Shown here piece by piece: positions 25,266 through 36,026 of a stretch of DNA of 64,000 bases (positions are counted from its first letter, which is position 1; each line of letters opens with the position of its first letter). The stretch is taken from the NCBI GenBank assembly GCA_035650275.1, contig DASRHY010000223.1, positions 1 to 64,000 of the forward strand, read 5' to 3'. The stretch comes from DASRHY01 sp035650275 (lineage in GTDB: Bacteria > Actinomycetota > Actinomycetes > Propionibacteriales > Kribbellaceae). The translations under genes and the position numbers were made by a program. The notes beneath the pieces were generated by a model. The model saw only the letters and a program-made list of their open reading frames with translations. It had not been told where the DNA came from and did not search any database.

Positions 25266-26561
25266 TCAGCCGGCGGTTCGGGTGGATTCCGCCGTGGCGG
25301 GGGCGATGTTGTGGGTGAGGCCGAGGGCGTTGTCCGGGTCCCAGGTGCGCTTGAGGTCGCGCAGCAGGGCGTAGTCGGACGAGGTGAACGCGGTGTGCGT
25401 CCGGCTCGTGTCGTGCAGCCAGTTCAGGAACGAGGCGCCGGTCGCGTACGACGCGAACAGCCCGTCCGGTCCGTCGATGGTGAGCGAGAACTGCCAGTCG
25501 CGGTGCGCGGCCGGGCCGGCGTCCAGCCCGGGCCGGGCCAGGGCGCCACCCCAGTGCCGGAACTCGACCGCGTTCGCACCCGGCTCCGGCGAGGTCACCG
25601 CCGCGATCGCGTCCTCGACGACACCGGACTGCAGGTCGGTGAGCGTCTCGAAGTTCCGCGGCGCGGTACCGCCGATGCTGCCCGAGGCGGTGAAGTCGGT
25701 CGCCTCCCAGCGGTCCAGCAGCGGCTCGCCCGCCACCTCCCACACCGGCTGCAACGCGCGGACCGCGTCACCCGCGGACCCGGCGTACAGGCCCCTGATC
25801 GCGACCACCGGCTCGTCGATACCCGGGCCGCTGCGCTGCACGATCACCGCCGCGCCCAGCTCGTCCGGCTGCTCCGCACGCGCCCAGTCTCCGAACCGCT
25901 CGAGGACCGCCGCCGCCCGCGCGATCGGGAAGTACGCCGTACCGGCGTAGACCCGGGACACCGGGTGCAGCCGGAACTCGAGCGCGGTCGCGATGCCGAA
26001 GTTGCCGCCACCACCGCGGATCGCCCAGAACAGGTCCGGGTTGCGGTCCGCGCTGGCGGTGACCAGCCGGCCGTCGGCGGTGACCAGGTCGGCGCGGACC
26101 AGGCTCTCGGCGGCGAGGCCGTACTTCCGGGACAGCCAGCCGAGGCCGCCGCCGAAGGTGTAGCCGGTGACCCCGACCGACAACGACGAGCCCGACACCG
26201 GGGCAAGGCCGAACGGTGCGGCGGCGGCGATCACGTCGGCCCAGCGGGCACCCGGCCCGACCCGCGCGATCCGCCGGTCGGGGTTGACCAGAACCTCGGC
26301 CATCGCCGTGGTCCTGACCAGCACCCCGCCGTCCGCCGGCACCATCGTGCCGTGGCCGGTGGCCTGGACGGCCAGCGGCAGGTCGTGCTGCCGGGCCGCC
26401 AGGACCGCGTGCTGTACGTCGGCCGGTGTCACCGTCTCCGCGACCAGGGCCGGCCGCGGGTCGAGCGCCGGGTTCAGGGTCACCCGCTGGGCGTCGTACT
26501 CGTCGGTGCCGGGCAGGTGCACCGCGCCGCGCAGCTGGTGCCGCAGGGTCTCCGCGATCAT
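25266..26561 (-). CDS. FAD-binding berberine-bridge-type oxidase
   Basis: 431 residues of the PCMH FAD-linked oxidase family. The FAD domain has ATGHGTMVPADGGVLV, GVTGYTFGGGLGWLSRKYGL and DLFWAIRGGGGNFGIAT. The C-terminal BBE substrate/cofactor segment is YALLRDLKRTWDPDNALGL. The His in QATGHGT is in the position that carries covalent FAD in bicovalent members; the matching Cys is not evident. Such enzymes oxidise sugars or secondary metabolites. The start at ATG 26561 has AGGAGCC upstream. It lies 29 bp after the DHA2 exporter, with which it probably forms an operon, perhaps oxidising and exporting one compound. Confidence 0.85.
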   Translation of the reverse strand: MIAETLRHQLRGAVHLPGTDEYDAQRVTLNPALDPRPALVAETVTPADVQHAVLAARQHDLPLAVQATGHGTMVPADGGVLVRTTAMAEVLVNPDRRIARVGPGARWADVIAAAAPFGLAPVSGSSLSVGVTGYTFGGGLGWLSRKYGLAAESLVRADLVTADGRLVTASADRNPDLFWAIRGGGGNFGIATALEFRLHPVSRVYAGTAYFPIARAAAVLERFGDWARAEQPDELGAAVIVQRSGPGIDEPVVAIRGLYAGSAGDAVRALQPVWEVAGEPLLDRWEATDFTASGSIGGTAPRNFETLTDLQSGVVEDAIAAVTSPEPGANAVEFRHWGGALARPGLDAGPAAHRDWQFSLTIDGPDGLFASYATGASFLNWLHDTSRTHTAFTSSDYALLRDLKRTWDPDNALGLTHNIAPATAESTRTAG

Positions 26562-26590
26562 CGTCAGGCTCCTTCGGGTATCAGGGGTGC

Positions 26591-28099
26591 TCAGGCGGCT
26601 TCGGGCAGGACCGGCTCGGTGCCGGGGTCGGTCACCGTAGCGCCGCTCTTCTCCGGTCGCAGCACGGCCAGCGCGATCCCGATCGCGGCGACGACCAGCA
26701 CGGCACCGACCAGGTAGGCGACGTGGAAGCCGCTGTTCAGCGCCTCGGCCGGGGTGTGGCCGGACAGCACCTGGCTGGCGGTCCGCTCGGCCGCGATGGT
26801 GGCCAGCACGGCCAGGCCGATCGCGCCGCCGACCTGGGTGCTGGTGTTCACCACACCGGAGGCCAGGCCCGCGTCGGACGGGGTCGCGCCGGACATCGCC
26901 AGCGTCACCAGCGACGGGAAGCCGAGTCCGGCGCCGGCGCCGATCAGCACCATCGCGGGCAGCACGTCGGCCACGAACGTGCCGTCGACCGGCGTCCGCG
27001 CGAACAGCACCAGGCCGAGGCCGATGAACACCAGAGCCGGGACCAGCACCTTGAGCGGACCGTACTTGATCGTCAGCGGGCCGGAGACCCGCAGCGACAT
27101 CGCGCCCATCACGACCGTGGCGGGCAGGAACGCCAGCCCGACTTCGAGCGCGCTGTACTGCAGGATCTGCTGCAGGTACAGGGCACCCAGGAAGAACATC
27201 CCGAACATCCCGACCACGAGCAGGGTCTGTACGACGTTGGCGCCGGCCACCAGCCGCGAGCGGAACAGCCGCAGCGGCATCAGCGGGTTCGCGATGCGGG
27301 CCTGGCGGACCAGGAAAGCGGTCACCAGCGCGACCGAGACGGCGCCGAGCAGCAGGGTCCGTGGGGCGGTCCAGCCGTGCTCGCCGATCCCGAGGATGGT
27401 GTAGACGCCCAGCATCAGTCCGCCGGTCAGCAATGCCGCGCCCGGGATGTCCGCGCCCTGGCGCATGCCGATTCCGGGCTGCCCGTCGACCAGCTTCAGA
27501 GCCAGTGCGCCGGTGACCAGGCCGACCGGCAGGTTGATGAAGAAGATCCAGTGCCAGTTGATCGCGTCGGTCAGCACCCCGCCCGCGAGCAGTCCGATCG
27601 AGCCGCCGGCCGAGGCGACGAAGCCATAGACGCCGATCGCCTTGGCCTGTTCCCGCGGCTCGGGGAACATCGTCACGATCATGCCGAGGATGACTGCGGA
27701 GGTCAGCGCGCCGCCGACACCCTGCACGAACCGGGCGCCGATCAACATGCCCTGGCCGGGAGCCACCGCACACAGCACCGAGGCGGCGGTGAAGACGGTC
27801 AGGCCGGCCAGGAAGATCCGGCGCTGGCCGATCAGGTCACCGAGCCGGCCGGCCAGCAGCAGCAGGCCGCCGAACGGGATCAGGTATGCGTTGACGACCC
27901 AGGCGAGGTTGGCCTGGCTGAAGCCCAGGTCGGCCTGGATCGACGGCAACGCGACATTCACGATCGTCGCGTCCAGAACGATCATGAGCATCCCGGCGCA
28001 CAGCACGTAGAGCGCCAGCCAGCGCTTCCGGTCGCCAGAGGTGTCGGGACTCTCGCCACCGGTCGTGGGGCGGAGCTCGCTATCGGTGAACTCGTGCAT
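26591..28099 (-). CDS. DHA2-family (14-TM) MFS drug exporter
   Basis: About 502 residues with 14 hydrophobic helices. Signatures of the EmrB/QacA subfamily are MLMIVLDATIVNVALPSIQ in helix 1, NAYLIPFGGLLLLAGRLGD (motif A variant) and IGARFVQGVGGALTSAVILG (motif C region). It should export small hydrophobic compounds using the proton gradient. ATG 28099 is chosen because the conserved N-terminus follows at once; the longer frame upstream is Arg/Pro-rich and unlikely. It is the first gene of the exporter-oxidase pair. Confidence 0.88.
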   Translation of the reverse strand: MHEFTDSELRPTTGGESPDTSGDRKRWLALYVLCAGMLMIVLDATIVNVALPSIQADLGFSQANLAWVVNAYLIPFGGLLLLAGRLGDLIGQRRIFLAGLTVFTAASVLCAVAPGQGMLIGARFVQGVGGALTSAVILGMIVTMFPEPREQAKAIGVYGFVASAGGSIGLLAGGVLTDAINWHWIFFINLPVGLVTGALALKLVDGQPGIGMRQGADIPGAALLTGGLMLGVYTILGIGEHGWTAPRTLLLGAVSVALVTAFLVRQARIANPLMPLRLFRSRLVAGANVVQTLLVVGMFGMFFLGALYLQQILQYSALEVGLAFLPATVVMGAMSLRVSGPLTIKYGPLKVLVPALVFIGLGLVLFARTPVDGTFVADVLPAMVLIGAGAGLGFPSLVTLAMSGATPSDAGLASGVVNTSTQVGGAIGLAVLATIAAERTASQVLSGHTPAEALNSGFHVAYLVGAVLVVAAIGIALAVLRPEKSGATVTDPGTEPVLPEAA

Positions 28100-28372
28100 C
28101 TCGTCCGTCCTTGGAAGTGTCGGTTGCCTGTTCCGACCGGTGCGGCGACCCGAACTCATCGGTGTCACCGGATCCGGCTTACATAGGTACGTCGGACCGC
28201 TCAGCGGGTTCTCGACAGCTCCGGCCGGAAAAAGTTCGAGAAACTTCCGTCGAGGCGACCCGTGATCACCGTGGCACCGCGCGTAGGGCCGAGGGAAAGG
28301 CCGAATGTGCATGACGGCAGTGCGCTACCGGCATGACGCCAGGTCAGCGCGAGAAATGCGGTGCGGGCTGTC
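28100..28372. other. Non-coding region upstream of the exporter
   Basis: 273 bp with lower GC than its surroundings. A partly symmetric GGAAAAAGTTCGAGAAACTT-type stretch lies near 28219-28240, and a CTTACATAGGTACG stretch near 28178-28192; both could be promoter/operator material for the exporter-oxidase operon. No gene is supported. Confidence 0.35.
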
Positions 28373-28945
28373 TCAGTTCGACAACCGGGGGTGGCGCCGG
28401 GAACGCCGGTGCAGTACCCGGGGGAGGCGGGTCCTTGTGGTGGCCGGGCTGCCGGGTGGTGTCGCGGCGGGCGGCCGGTCGTCGTATCCGCCCTCGAGCA
28501 CCCGCCCGTTCGGTTCCAGCACGAGCAGGTCGGACCCGTCGCGCCAGCGGGTCAGCTGGGTGTCGAGGCTGTCCGCGTTCAGCCGTGCGGCCCGCAGCGC
28601 CTGCGCGGCGGCGGTCCACTCCTCGCCGCCGGGCTCCAGCAGCCGGACGTCGGCCTGCCAGCGCAGCAGTCGGCTGGTGGCCGGTTTCGCCGGTACGACG
28701 ACGTCCGCGACGCCCGCCTCGGCGAGACCCGGCAGCAGCTGCTCGTCGGCGTTGTCGCCGCCGGCCAGCACGACGTACCGGCCGTCCACGGTGACGAACC
28801 AGGCCGGCACGTGCCGCCGCAGGCCCGGCCAGGACAGCCAGACCAGCCCGGCCTTCTTCATCGCGGCCGCGACCTGTTCCGGCACCTCATCCACGAGCCA
28901 CACCTTAGTGGCTGGTGATACCCGCCACACGGTGAGCGACGTCAC
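28373..28945 (-). CDS. Hypothetical protein
   Basis: Up to 190 residues. The ordered part (about residues 15-120) contains VDEVPEQVAAAMKKAGLVWL, AWFVTVDGRYVVLAGGDN and GVADVVVPAKPATSRLLRWQ, with the feel of a small alpha/beta domain reminiscent of flavin-reductase/PPOX-like folds, but no motif secures this. The last 35 residues are Pro/Arg-rich and probably disordered. A GTG at 28894 is an alternative start. It is divergent from the CoA-ester lyase across 35 bp, an arrangement that suggests shared control. Confidence 0.6.
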   Translation of the reverse strand: MTSLTVWRVSPATKVWLVDEVPEQVAAAMKKAGLVWLSWPGLRRHVPAWFVTVDGRYVVLAGGDNADEQLLPGLAEAGVADVVVPAKPATSRLLRWQADVRLLEPGGEEWTAAAQALRAARLNADSLDTQLTRWRDGSDLLVLEPNGRVLEGGYDDRPPAATPPGSPATTRTRLPRVLHRRSRRHPRLSN

Positions 28946-28980
28946 CGACGCGCCGGGCGGTACGCCGTACCCTGCCAGGC

Positions 28981-29940
28981 ATGACCGAGAAGACGCTGCG
29001 CTCGCGCCGGTCCTGCCTGGCCACGCCAGGCTCGAACCCGCGGTTCCTGGAGAAGGCCAAGGGCCTGGACGCGGACCAGGTGTTCCTCGACCTGGAGGAC
29101 TCGGTCGCGCCGCTCGCGAAGGTCGACGCCCGCAAGAACATCGTTGCCGCGCTCAACGAAGGCGGTTGGGGCGGCAAGACCCGGGTGGTTCGGGTGAACG
29201 ACTGGACCACCGAGTGGACCTACGCGGACGTGATCGAGATCGTGTCCGGCGCCGGGGCCAACCTGGACTGCGTGATGCTGCCGAAGGTGCAGACCGCCGA
29301 GCAGGTGGTCGCGCTGGACCTGCTGCTCACCCAGCTGGAGCGGGCGCACGGGCTCGAGGTGGGCAGGCTCGGTATCGAGGCGCAGATCGAGAACGCGCTC
29401 GGGCTGAACAACGTCAACGCGATCGCGCAGGCCTCGCCGCGGGTGGAGACGATCATCTTCGGCCCGGCCGACTTCATGGCCAGCATCAACATGAAGTCAC
29501 TGATCGTGGGCGAGCAACCGCAGGGGTACGACGTCGGTGACGCGTACCACTACATCCTGATGCGGATCCTGATGGCGGCCCGGGCGTACGGCAAGCAGGC
29601 GATCGACGGCCCGTACCTGCAGATCAAGGACCTCGACGGCTACAAGCGGGTCGCCGGCCGCGCCGCCGCGCTCGGCTTCGACGGTAAGTGGGTGCTGCAC
29701 CCGGACCAGGTCGCGGCAGCGAACGAGGTGTTCTCGCCGCGCCAGGAGGACTACGACCACGCCGAGAACATCCTGGACGCGTACGAGTACTTCACCTCGG
29801 CCGAGGGTGGTGCCAAGGGCGCGGTGATGCTCGGCGACGAGATGATCGACGAGGCGTCCCGGAAGATGGCGCTGGTGATCTCCGCCAAGGGCCGCGCCGC
29901 CGGCATGACCCGCACCGACGTCTGGCACCCGCCCAGCTAG
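28981..29940 (+). CDS. HpcH/HpaI-family CoA-ester lyase (malyl-CoA/beta-methylmalyl-CoA lyase-like)
   Basis: 319 residues of the CitE-like TIM barrel family. RRSCLATPGSNPRFLEKAKG starts the barrel. The metal-binding acidic residues are expected in FLDLEDSVAP, IEAQIENALG and IIFGPADFMASI, and GKWVLHPDQVAAANEVFSP is the C-terminal signature. Mcl-type members cleave malyl-CoA or beta-methylmalyl-CoA to acetyl- or propionyl-CoA plus glyoxylate (Mg2+-dependent). In this window it is near an acyl-CoA dehydrogenase (33590) and a MaoC hydratase (36882), which fits an ethylmalonyl-CoA-type set, although those genes are not contiguous. Confidence 0.85.
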   Translation: MTEKTLRSRRSCLATPGSNPRFLEKAKGLDADQVFLDLEDSVAPLAKVDARKNIVAALNEGGWGGKTRVVRVNDWTTEWTYADVIEIVSGAGANLDCVMLPKVQTAEQVVALDLLLTQLERAHGLEVGRLGIEAQIENALGLNNVNAIAQASPRVETIIFGPADFMASINMKSLIVGEQPQGYDVGDAYHYILMRILMAARAYGKQAIDGPYLQIKDLDGYKRVAGRAAALGFDGKWVLHPDQVAAANEVFSPRQEDYDHAENILDAYEYFTSAEGGAKGAVMLGDEMIDEASRKMALVISAKGRAAGMTRTDVWHPPS

Positions 29941-30044
29941 TGGCCCACGCCGCGACCGCCCACCAGCGCATACTGAGAACGGCGGGAGGGGACGACGTGG
30001 AGCCCGTGGGCGGCGACGTGAGGGGTTCGGCGGCCGAGGGGACC

Positions 30045-31007
30045 ATGCGCGCGGTCGTGCAGCACGAGTACGGCTCGGCCGACACCTGGCGGGTGGCGCG
30101 AATCGGCAAGCCGGCGGTCTCCGATCGCCAGGTGCTGGTCCGGGTGCACGCGGCAGGCCTGGACCGCGGCACCTGGCACGTGATGACCGGCACGCCGTAC
30201 CTGATCCGGCTCGTGCTCGGCGTCCGTGGGCCGCGCAACCCGGTACCGGGACGCGACGTCGCCGGTACCGTGGTCGAGGTCGGGTCCAAGGTCACCCGGT
30301 TCGCGCCCGGCGACGAGGTGTACGGCGTCGCGGACGGCTCCTTCGCCGAGTACGCCGCGGCCCGGGAGGACAAGCTCGCTGGCAAGCCGCCCAACCTGAC
30401 CTTCGAGCAGGCCGCCGTCGTACCGGTGTCGGGCCTGACCGCCCTGCAGGCACTGGTCGACATCGGACGGGTCAGGTCCGGGCAGAGGGTACTGGTGATC
30501 GGGGCGTCGGGCGGGGTCGGCAGCTACGCCGTCCAGCTGGCCAAGGCGCTCGGCGCCGAGGTCACCGGCGTCAGCAGCCACGGGAAGCTGCACCTGATCC
30601 AGTTCCTCGGGGCCGACCGCGTGATCGACTACGCGGGCGAGGACTTCGCCGACGGGGCGCGCCGGTACGACCTGATCCTCGACATCGGCGGCAACCCGTC
30701 GTTGTCCCGGCTCCGGGCGGCGCTGACCCCGACAGGCACGGTGGTGATCGTCGGCGGCGAAGGCGGCAGCAGGTGGCTGGGCGGCCTGTCGCGACCGATA
30801 CGGGCCCGGCTGCTGTCGCCGTTCATCCGGCAGCGGCTCACCAACTTCGTCGCCCGCGAGCGTGGTTTGGAACGGCTCACCGAGTACCTCGAGGCGGGCA
30901 CCGTTACGCCGTGCCTGGACTCGGCGTACCGGCTCGACGATGCGGCCGAGGCGATGCGCAAGCTGGCCGCCGGCCAGGTCCGCGGCAAGCTGGCGATCAC
31001 TGTCTGA
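30045..31007 (+). CDS. Quinone-oxidoreductase-like MDR protein (NAD(P)-dependent, zinc-free)
   Basis: About 320 residues. A medium-chain dehydrogenase with the GroES-like start MRAVVQHEYGSADTWRV, HAAGLDRGTWHVM, PGRDVAGTVVEVG and GDEVYGVADGSFAEY, and the NADPH Rossmann loop VLVIGASGGVGSYAVQLAKA. The usual catalytic-zinc cysteine and structural zinc cysteines are absent, as in quinone oxidoreductase/enoyl reductase-like members. ATG 30045 matches the family start. GTG 29997 with GGGAGGG 6 bp upstream is a serious alternative that adds 16 residues. Convergent with the HTH-VOC gene, 3 bp apart. Confidence 0.82.
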   Translation: MRAVVQHEYGSADTWRVARIGKPAVSDRQVLVRVHAAGLDRGTWHVMTGTPYLIRLVLGVRGPRNPVPGRDVAGTVVEVGSKVTRFAPGDEVYGVADGSFAEYAAAREDKLAGKPPNLTFEQAAVVPVSGLTALQALVDIGRVRSGQRVLVIGASGGVGSYAVQLAKALGAEVTGVSSHGKLHLIQFLGADRVIDYAGEDFADGARRYDLILDIGGNPSLSRLRAALTPTGTVVIVGGEGGSRWLGGLSRPIRARLLSPFIRQRLTNFVARERGLERLTEYLEAGTVTPCLDSAYRLDDAAEAMRKLAAGQVRGKLAITV

Positions 31008-31010
31008 CTG

Positions 31011-31628
31011 TCAGATCTGTGACATCAACGCCAGGTAGTGGCCGTCGGGGTCCTTGAAGAACGCCATCCACTCCTCGGTGCCGTTCTCATGCCGGTGGAT
31101 CAGGTGCGGTGCGCCCTCGAACTCGATGCCGCGGGCAACGAGCTCGTCATACGCCGCGTTGATGTCGGCGACCCGGAAGTACAGTACCGACGGCTCGCCC
31201 GGCTCGTCGGTCGTACTCAGGTACAACCTGGTGCCGTCGCAGTCGAAGAACGCCAGGTCGCCGAACGTGTACAGGTGAGGCAGGCCGAGCACCTCGCCGT
31301 ACCAGTGCACCGCCTTCGTGATGTCGCTGACCGGCCGCGAGATCTGGCCGATCGCTCCGAGCTGCACCATTGCGTCTCCTCCCACGAGATCGGGCCGGGG
31401 CAGAGCGCTGCCGGCCGGGACGCCACGCCACGCCTTGAGCTCGGCCCGGCTCGCCAGGCCGAGCTTCATCAGCGAGTTCGCGACGTGGAACTTGACAGCG
31501 TCGACCGAGCTGCCGCGGCGGGCGGCGATCTCCCGGTTGGTCAGCCCGTGCCGGACCGCGTCCACCACCCGCCACTCGGCGGGCGTCAGTACGTCGGGGT
31601 GCCGCGGCCGGCCGCGCGTCCTGCCCAC
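31011..31628 (-). CDS. LuxR-type HTH fused to a VOC (glyoxalase-like) domain
   Basis: 205 residues. Residues 10-70 are a LuxR/NarL helix-turn-helix (LTPAEWRVVDAVRHGLTNRE ... GSSVDAVKFHVANSLMKLGL). After a short linker, residues 85-205 are one VOC module (ISRPVSDITKAVHWYGEVLG, FFDCDGTRLYLS, FKDPDGHYLALMSQ) with candidate metal/ligand residues His, Glu and Asp. The order HTH then VOC is the reverse of typical LuxR architecture, where the DNA-binding part is C-terminal. It may be a ligand-sensing regulator using a VOC domain. Its target is unknown. Confidence 0.82.
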   Translation of the reverse strand: MGRTRGRPRHPDVLTPAEWRVVDAVRHGLTNREIAARRGSSVDAVKFHVANSLMKLGLASRAELKAWRGVPAGSALPRPDLVGGDAMVQLGAIGQISRPVSDITKAVHWYGEVLGLPHLYTFGDLAFFDCDGTRLYLSTTDEPGEPSVLYFRVADINAAYDELVARGIEFEGAPHLIHRHENGTEEWMAFFKDPDGHYLALMSQI

Positions 31629-31735
31629 GCCGTCACGGTAGCCCCGACCGGTCCGGAATTACCCTCCCCGCGGCCTGTGGTGAGCGGAAGAGCAAGCGGT
31701 ACAGCCCGGCGCGATGGGGCCGGCTTGAGTGAGTG

Positions 31736-31810
31736 GTTTTGCGTCGACTGAAGCCTTCTGGTCATGGAAAGCGCTTGCTTGCAACCGGGATCCTTCACTC
31801 GGCGCAAACC
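31736..31810. repeat. Imperfect 18-bp inverted repeat in a 362-bp non-coding gap
   Basis: GTTTTGCGTCGACTGAAG (31736-31753) and CTTCACTCGGCGCAAACC (31793-31810) are complementary at 15 of 18 positions, around a 39-bp loop that contains GAAAGCGCTTGC. The gap 31629-31990, upstream of the Ser/Thr kinase, is visibly poorer in GC than its neighbours and has no supported gene. It could be an operator region, a folded leader, or the relic of a mobile element. Confidence 0.5.
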
Positions 31811-31990
31811 GTTCACCAAGCGACGGCGAGGTCCAGAACCACACGTCGACGTCACCGTGCGCCTTGGCCCGGGAGGCCCGGGCCCTGAGTGATCGCTTCG
31901 TGCAGTCAACCTATTACGGAACGTTCATGGACTCGCCTTGTGCTGTGTTGCCCCCTAAGGTGGGGCGGTCCGTCCGCATGGAGGTGTGTT

Positions 31991-33478
<1,488 letters not shown>

Positions 33479-33589
33479 CGAGTTCGGTCACATCCTCCCG
33501 GCAGGTGGCCGGGATCACTGCGGGCGGTGCCCGCGCCCAGGATCCTGAGACCCGCGATACTCGGCAGTACGCGACCCAGGAGGCCACCC

Positions 33590-34792
33590 ATGAGCAGGCT
33601 GCAGCAGACCGAGGGCTTGACCGACGTCCAGGAGGAGATCCTCAAGACGGTCCGGGCCTTCGTAGAGGCCGAGATCCTGCCGGTGGCGACCGAGCTGGAG
33701 CACGCCGACGAGTACCCGACCAAGATCGTCGAGGGACTGAAGGAGCTCGGGCTGTTCGGGCTGATGATCCCCGAGGAGTACGGCGGGCTGGGCGAGTCGC
33801 TGCTCACCTATGCGCTGTGCGTGGAGGAGATCGCACGCGGCTGGATGAGCGTGTCCGGGATCATCAACACGCACTTCATCGTGGCGTACATGCTGCTGCA
33901 GCACGGCACCGACGAGCAGAAGCAGAAGTACCTGCCGCGGATGGCCACCGGCGACGTCCGCGGTGCCTTCTCGATGTCCGAGCCCGGCTGCGGTTCCGAC
34001 GTCGCCGCGATCAAGACCAAGGCCGTCCGTGTTGATGACACGAACGGGTCGTCGTACACGATCAACGGCCAGAAGATGTGGCTCACCAACGGCGGCTCGT
34101 CGAACCTGGTCGCGGTATTGGTGAAGACCGACGAGGGAGCTGCGTCGGTCTACAAGAACATGACCACGTTCCTGGTGGACAAGACCGAGGGCTTCGGCGA
34201 GGTCGAGCCCGGCCTGACCGTGCCGGGCAAGATCGACAAGATGGGCTACAAGGGCGTCGACACCACCGAGCTGATCTTCGACGGCTACCAGATCTCCGCC
34301 GACCAGATCCTGGGCGGGACACCTGGTAAGGGCTTCTACCAGATGATGGACGGCGTCGAGGTCGGCCGGGTGAACGTCGCCGCCCGTGGGTGCGGGGTCG
34401 CGCGCCGGGCCTTCGAGCTGGGCATCTCGTACGCCCAGCAGCGGGAAGCGTTCGGCAAGAAGATCGCCGACCACCAGGCGGTACTGTTCCGGCTGGCGGA
34501 CATGGCGGTCAAGGTCGAGGCCGCGCACGAGCTGATGGTGAAGGCGGCGCGGAAGAAGGACGCCGGTTCTCGCAACGACTTCGAGGCCGGGGTGGCGAAG
34601 TACCTGGCCAGCGAGTACTGCTCGCAGGTGGTGGAGGACTCGTTCCGGATCCACGGCGGGTACGGGTTCTCCAAGGAGTACGAGATCGAGCGGCTGTACC
34701 GGGAGGCGCCGATGCTGCTGATCGGCGAGGGTACAGCGGACATTCAGCGGATGATCATCGGCCGCCGGCTGCTGGAGGACTACAAGCTCTGA
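33590..34792 (+). CDS. Acyl-CoA dehydrogenase
   Basis: 400 residues with the complete family layout: N-terminal helical domain, MSEPGCGSDVAAIKTKA (FAD-binding middle domain), IDKMGYKGVDTTELIFDGYQ, QREAFGKKIADHQ, and the C-terminal IHGGYGFSKEYEIERLYREA. The glutamate of IGEGTADIQRMIIGRRLL is the expected catalytic base. FAD-dependent oxidation of an acyl-CoA; chain specificity cannot be read. Start ATG 33590 with CAGGAGGCC upstream. Convergent with corA, 21 bp away. Confidence 0.92.
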   Translation: MSRLQQTEGLTDVQEEILKTVRAFVEAEILPVATELEHADEYPTKIVEGLKELGLFGLMIPEEYGGLGESLLTYALCVEEIARGWMSVSGIINTHFIVAYMLLQHGTDEQKQKYLPRMATGDVRGAFSMSEPGCGSDVAAIKTKAVRVDDTNGSSYTINGQKMWLTNGGSSNLVAVLVKTDEGAASVYKNMTTFLVDKTEGFGEVEPGLTVPGKIDKMGYKGVDTTELIFDGYQISADQILGGTPGKGFYQMMDGVEVGRVNVAARGCGVARRAFELGISYAQQREAFGKKIADHQAVLFRLADMAVKVEAAHELMVKAARKKDAGSRNDFEAGVAKYLASEYCSQVVEDSFRIHGGYGFSKEYEIERLYREAPMLLIGEGTADIQRMIIGRRLLEDYKL

Positions 34793-34813
34793 TGCTCAAT
34801 CTGCGGGTGTGGA

Positions 34814-35908
34814 TCAGAGCCAGTGGATCCGCTTGAAGAGGACGTAGAGGCCGCTGCAGGCCGTGGCCATCACCGCGAGCACAACGAAGTAGCCGTACCG
34901 GGTGTGCAGCTCGGGCATGTTGTCGAAGTTCATCCCGTAGATGCCGGCGACCATCGTCGGCACCGCGATGATCGCGACCCAGGCCGAGATCCGGCGCATG
35001 TCCTCGTTCTCCGAGACCTGCAGCTGGGCCAGCCCGGCGGCCAGGATCGAGGTGAGTAGCTCGTCGAACCCGGTGACCTGCTCGCGGACCCGGCTCAGGT
35101 GGTCGTCGACGTCACGGAAGTAGGTCCGGGTCTCGTCGCTGACCAGTGGATGGTGCCGCTCGGCCAGCGCTCGGATCGGCCCGGCGAGCGGTGTGACCGC
35201 ACGCTTCAGCTCGAGCACCTCCCGCTTCAGCTGGTAGACCCGCTCGATGTTCCGCCAGCCGCGCGGGGTGAACATCTCCGCCTCGATCAGGTCGATGTCG
35301 GCCTGGACCTGGTCCGCGACGGCCAGGTAGCTGTCCACCACCTGGTCCGCGATCGCGTGCAGCACGCCGCCCGGCCCGTCCCGTAGCCGTTCCGGCTCGG
35401 CCTCCAGCCTCTGCCGCAGCCCGGACAGCTCGCTGTGCTGGCCGTGCCGCACGGTGACCACGAATCCCGTGCCGCAGAACACCATCACCTCACCGGACTC
35501 GACCACCTCCGAGGTGGCGGTGAGCGCCGTGTGCGGCACGTAGCGAACCGTCTTGAACACCGCGAACAGCATCTCGCCGTTCTCGCCGTACCGCTCCAGC
35601 TTCGGCCGCTGGTGTGCCTCGATCGCGTCCTCGAGTGCGAGCGGGTGCAGGTCGAACTCGTCGCCGAGCACGATCAGCTGCCGCTCGGTCGGCTCGAACA
35701 GCCCGATCCAGACGAAACCCTCGCCGCGCCGGGCCCGGGCCAGCGCATCGCCGTACGACGTGATCGCGGGTTCGCGGCGGCCCTCGCGGTAGAACGCCCA
35801 GTCGACCAGCGCGCCCTCGAACCGCCCATCCGCGATCGGGTCCAGCTCCGCCCTGGGTGCGCTGCCGCGGCGGGCGAACAGCTGACTGACCCTGCGGTTC
35901 CCCGGCAC
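34814..35908 (-). CDS. corA: CorA-type Mg2+/Co2+ transporter
   Basis: About 364 residues. The long cytosolic N-terminal domain with KLERYGENGEMLFAVF precedes the stalk helix and two C-terminal transmembrane helices separated by the signature YGMNFDNMPE (GMN selectivity loop). It forms a pentameric divalent-cation channel. GTG 35908 is favoured (GGGAGG 5 bp upstream); GTG 35914 is next to it. The gap of 118 bp to the stress-protein gene is divergent. Confidence 0.93.
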   Translation of the reverse strand: MPGNRRVSQLFARRGSAPRAELDPIADGRFEGALVDWAFYREGRREPAITSYGDALARARRGEGFVWIGLFEPTERQLIVLGDEFDLHPLALEDAIEAHQRPKLERYGENGEMLFAVFKTVRYVPHTALTATSEVVESGEVMVFCGTGFVVTVRHGQHSELSGLRQRLEAEPERLRDGPGGVLHAIADQVVDSYLAVADQVQADIDLIEAEMFTPRGWRNIERVYQLKREVLELKRAVTPLAGPIRALAERHHPLVSDETRTYFRDVDDHLSRVREQVTGFDELLTSILAAGLAQLQVSENEDMRRISAWVAIIAVPTMVAGIYGMNFDNMPELHTRYGYFVVLAVMATACSGLYVLFKRIHWL

Positions 35909-36026
35909 AGTCACCTCCCGGCCCCGGCACGTGGACCGTGCTTCGGCACGGCCTCCCCGCGAGGCTATCAACGCAGGATCACCACCGGTCGGCCATGATG
36001 GGGGAGAGCACAGCGAAGGGAACCTG

